Assembly: GCA_019243595.1 (NCBI GenBank)
Contig: JAFAUA010000330.1
Span: 1-6,935, forward strand
Source: Acidimicrobiia bacterium
GTDB taxonomy: Bacteria; Actinomycetota; Acidimicrobiia; Acidimicrobiales; AC-14
Length of the DNA: 6,935 bases
Direction: 5' to 3'
The notes under the pieces are model-generated. The model saw only the letters and a program-made list of their open reading frames with translations. It was not told where the DNA came from and searched no databases. Position numbers and translations under genes: made by a program. Below are positions 5,109 to 6,935 of this stretch, in pieces (the stretch's first letter is position 1; each line of letters begins with the position of its first letter).

Positions 5109-5951
5109 ATGCGCAAGGGGTTGTCGCTAGCGGGGGTTGTGCTCGCGCTCGCGCTCGGGACGGCGTGCGGCGCCCGTCAGCCGGCGCTGCCCCGTTACGT
5201 GTCCTACGCCGGTCAGGAGCAGGCGCAGGGCCAGGGTGGATCCGGCTCGGGCACTGGCGACACGTTGCCGGCCGATGCCGCCGACGACCCCACACCCGCC
5301 GACTACGTCAACGCCCAGCCTGCCGCCGTCAACCCCCGTCCCGCGGACGCGGCCGGCCCCATCAACCTCGACTTCGGCGCCCGCGGCGCCATCGGCCGGA
5401 TCGAGATTCCCAAGGTCGGGCTCAGTCAGCCGATGTTCGAGGGCGTCGGCCTCGACGTGCTCGCCAATGGTCCCGGGCACTGGTCAGGCACGGCAATGCC
5501 GGGTGACAACGGGAACGTCGTCGTCGCCGGGCACCGGGTGACGCACACGCATCCGTTCCTTGACATCGACCAGCTCCAACCAGGCGACCAGGTGATCTTC
5601 ACGACGGCTGCAGGCCGATTCGTGTACGCCGTGGGCCAGACGATCATCGTCACGCCCGACGACACGTGGATCGCCAACCCCACGACGGACCCGACGTTCA
5701 CCCTGTTCGCGTGTCACCCCAAGTACCAGAAGACCCACCGCATCGTGGTGACCGGCCACCTCCTCAGCGCCCAGCGAACGGCACCCCCGCCTGCTCCGCC
5801 AGCCCCGCCAGTGCCCGCGCCCGTCCCACCGCCGCCTGCGCCGGCACCCACACCCCCGCCTGCCTCAGCACCGGCAGCGGCGCCAAGCGCGTCGCCGCCT
5901 CCGGACCCCCCGAACCGCTGCAACGCCTGGATCTGCCCCTTCGGCCGGTAA
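5109..5951 (+). CDS. Exported sortase (actinobacterial class E/F-like) with proline-rich C-terminal tail
   Basis: A 280-residue cysteine transpeptidase expected to act outside the membrane, cleaving a sorting signal and joining the protein to the cell wall. Residues 1-20 are a signal or anchor: basic MRKG, a hydrophobic core, then Cys20. The segment LGTAC is a poor lipobox because Gly sits at -3, so lipidation is uncertain. Residues 31-90 are a disordered Gln/Gly/Asp/Pro linker. The sortase domain spans about 92-222, starting GRIEIPKVGL, with catalytic H142 (AGHRVTHTHPF), C202 (TLFACHPK) and R211 (HRIVV). After it comes an unusual Pro/Ala-rich tail (225-268) that ends NRCNAWICPFGR with Cys271 and Cys276. 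ATG 5109 is the only reasonable start, since no in-frame start codon lies upstream in the divergent region. No sortase substrate is in the window. The stop is TAA. Confidence 0.9.
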   Translation: MRKGLSLAGVVLALALGTACGARQPALPRYVSYAGQEQAQGQGGSGSGTGDTLPADAADDPTPADYVNAQPAAVNPRPADAAGPINLDFGARGAIGRIEIPKVGLSQPMFEGVGLDVLANGPGHWSGTAMPGDNGNVVVAGHRVTHTHPFLDIDQLQPGDQVIFTTAAGRFVYAVGQTIIVTPDDTWIANPTTDPTFTLFACHPKYQKTHRIVVTGHLLSAQRTAPPPAPPAPPVPAPVPPPPAPAPTPPPASAPAAAPSASPPPDPPNRCNAWICPFGR

Positions 5952-5982
5952 TCGTTCGCGTTCGCCAGCGCAGCTTGTGCCA

Positions 5983-5988
5983 TACCTT
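5983..5988 (+). promoter_or_regulatory. -10 element for a probably leaderless patatin mRNA
   Basis: TACCTT fits TANNNT and ends six bases before the ATG at 5995, with no Shine-Dalgarno in between beyond a poorly spaced GGCGG. This is the layout of leaderless actinobacterial genes, where transcription starts at the A of ATG. Upstream, two tandem GTTCGC hexamers at 5954-5965 fall where a -35 would be but match the consensus poorly. Confidence 0.4.
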
Positions 5989-5994
5989 GGCGGC

Positions 5995-6935
5995 ATGGCT
6001 TCACGCAGCATTGGGATTGTGTATGGCGCCGGCGGGACCGTCGGCATGGCGTACCACGCGGGCGTTACCCGCGCCCTCGAACAGGTAGCCGGCATCCGAC
6101 CGGCCGACGCCGATCTGTTGGTTGGCTCGAGCGCAGGGAGTGTGATCGCTGCCTATCTCCGTTCCGGCTGGACCGGCGAGGACTTCTGGGCGTTCGCCCT
6201 GGGCACGCACCCGACGCTCGCCGAGCTGGGCGACGACGAGGCCGCCCGGCGCCGCCGCGAGATCTTCACGCCCCGCTGGCGCTCGCCGCTCGAGCTCAGT
6301 CGCATCGCTGTCGGCTCGGCGTACGTCCTGGGCCAGGCCGTCATCCGTCGGCCGGCGCTGCCGATCCCTGGCGCCCTGCGTCGCCGCTTCCCGGGCGGCC
6401 TCTTCGCCATGACCGAAGGCGAGCGTCGCCTCCCCGCCGAGCTGGCGCCGACATGGCCTGACAAGGCCCTGTGGCTCTGCACGGTCGACATCAACAGCGG
6501 CCGGCGCATCGTGCTCGGACGCGAGGGTTCGCCCGAAACGTCGGTGGCGAACGCGGTGCTCGCGTCGTGCGCCATCCCCGGCTTCTACCAACCGGTGAAG
6601 GTCGGCAAGTACACGCTCGTCGACGGCGGCGTGCACTCGTCCACCAATCTCGATCTGGCCGCCAAATTCGGGTGCGACCTGATCATCGGCATCGCGCCAA
6701 TGGCGTACGAACCGGTCGACGCGCCAGACCCCCTGCGCCAGCTCGTGCGCCTGATCCCGACACGGGCACTGTCACGGGAGACCGCCTCCGCCCGCCGCAA
6801 GGGCGCCGAAGTGCTGTTGATCCGCCCCACGGCCACCGAGCTCGCGGTGCACGGGGCCAACCTCATGCGCCCCGATGCAGGCGAGGAGGTCGCACGGGCG
6901 TCCTACGACGCTGCCGCCCGCCTTCTCGAGACGGC
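5995..6935 (+). CDS. Patatin-like phospholipase family protein (3' end outside the window)
   Basis: The first 313 residues of a serine lipid acyl hydrolase, open to the right edge without a stop. The oxyanion loop is GAGGTVG (11-17), the nucleophile elbow is GSSAG (44-48) with Ser46, and the second catalytic residue is Asp210 in DGGVHSSTN. These make up the Ser-Asp dyad of patatins. SCAIPGFYQP (191-200) is the conserved stretch before the Asp motif. There is no signal peptide, so it probably acts on lipids or acyl esters at the inner face of the membrane. The length seen suggests that little is missing. ATG 5995 is preferred because a -10-like TACCTT lies directly upstream; a GTG at 5977 is in frame but would sit within the promoter. 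It follows the sortase by 43 bp and is probably transcribed separately. Confidence 0.92.
   Translation, partial: MASRSIGIVYGAGGTVGMAYHAGVTRALEQVAGIRPADADLLVGSSAGSVIAAYLRSGWTGEDFWAFALGTHPTLAELGDDEAARRRREIFTPRWRSPLELSRIAVGSAYVLGQAVIRRPALPIPGALRRRFPGGLFAMTEGERRLPAELAPTWPDKALWLCTVDINSGRRIVLGREGSPETSVANAVLASCAIPGFYQPVKVGKYTLVDGGVHSSTNLDLAAKFGCDLIIGIAPMAYEPVDAPDPLRQLVRLIPTRALSRETASARRKGAEVLLIRPTATELAVHGANLMRPDAGEEVARASYDAAARLLET

Noticed and set aside
5109..5171. Lipoprotein signal peptide for the sortase
   Set aside because: Cys20 is preceded by G-T-A, not by an aliphatic residue at -3; a simple signal or membrane anchor is as likely, so lipidation is not claimed.

Overview
High-GC DNA whose gene style points to an actinobacterium, possibly of the Acidimicrobiia. 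The pointers are GTG starts, tightly coupled genes, a sortase ending in a proline-rich tail, and a small helical protein of a type I recall only from Actinobacteria. The lineage is inferred from gene content and style. No rRNA, tRNA, CRISPR or mobile element is visible.

Layout. (1) Positions 33-1648, plus strand: a two-gene operon encoding a D-2-hydroxyacid dehydrogenase and a class II (FucA-type) aldolase, coupled by a GTGA start/stop overlap. (2) Positions 1645-4992, minus strand: a three-gene operon read as amidohydrolase, small helical protein of unknown function, then a fused alpha+beta CoA-transferase family protein. The last two genes overlap by ATGA. The two operons converge tail to tail and share the palindrome TTAA as both stop codons, so no room is left for a terminator between them. 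(3) Positions 4993-5108: a 116-bp divergent promoter region. (4) Positions 5109-5951, plus: an exported sortase. (5) Positions 5995-6935, plus: a patatin-like phospholipase running off the right edge.

How the genes may work together. The outer ends of the convergent operons carry near-identical palindromes, TGACGCAGGCGTCA at 6-19 and TGACGCTGGTGTCA at 5022-5035, each overlapping a plausible -10 element. This suggests that one regulator, probably TetR-like and not in the window, controls both operons as one regulon. The set of enzymes (metal-dependent hydrolase, CoA-transferase or CoA-hydrolase, NAD-dependent 2-hydroxyacid dehydrogenase, retro-aldol enzyme) looks like a catabolic route for an organic acid or ring-opened compound. 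The substrate cannot be read from the sequence. The small helical protein resembles a family I associate with stress-signalling (anti-sigma/STAS) loci, so its place inside this operon is the least expected feature. The sortase and patatin genes look like unrelated neighbours.
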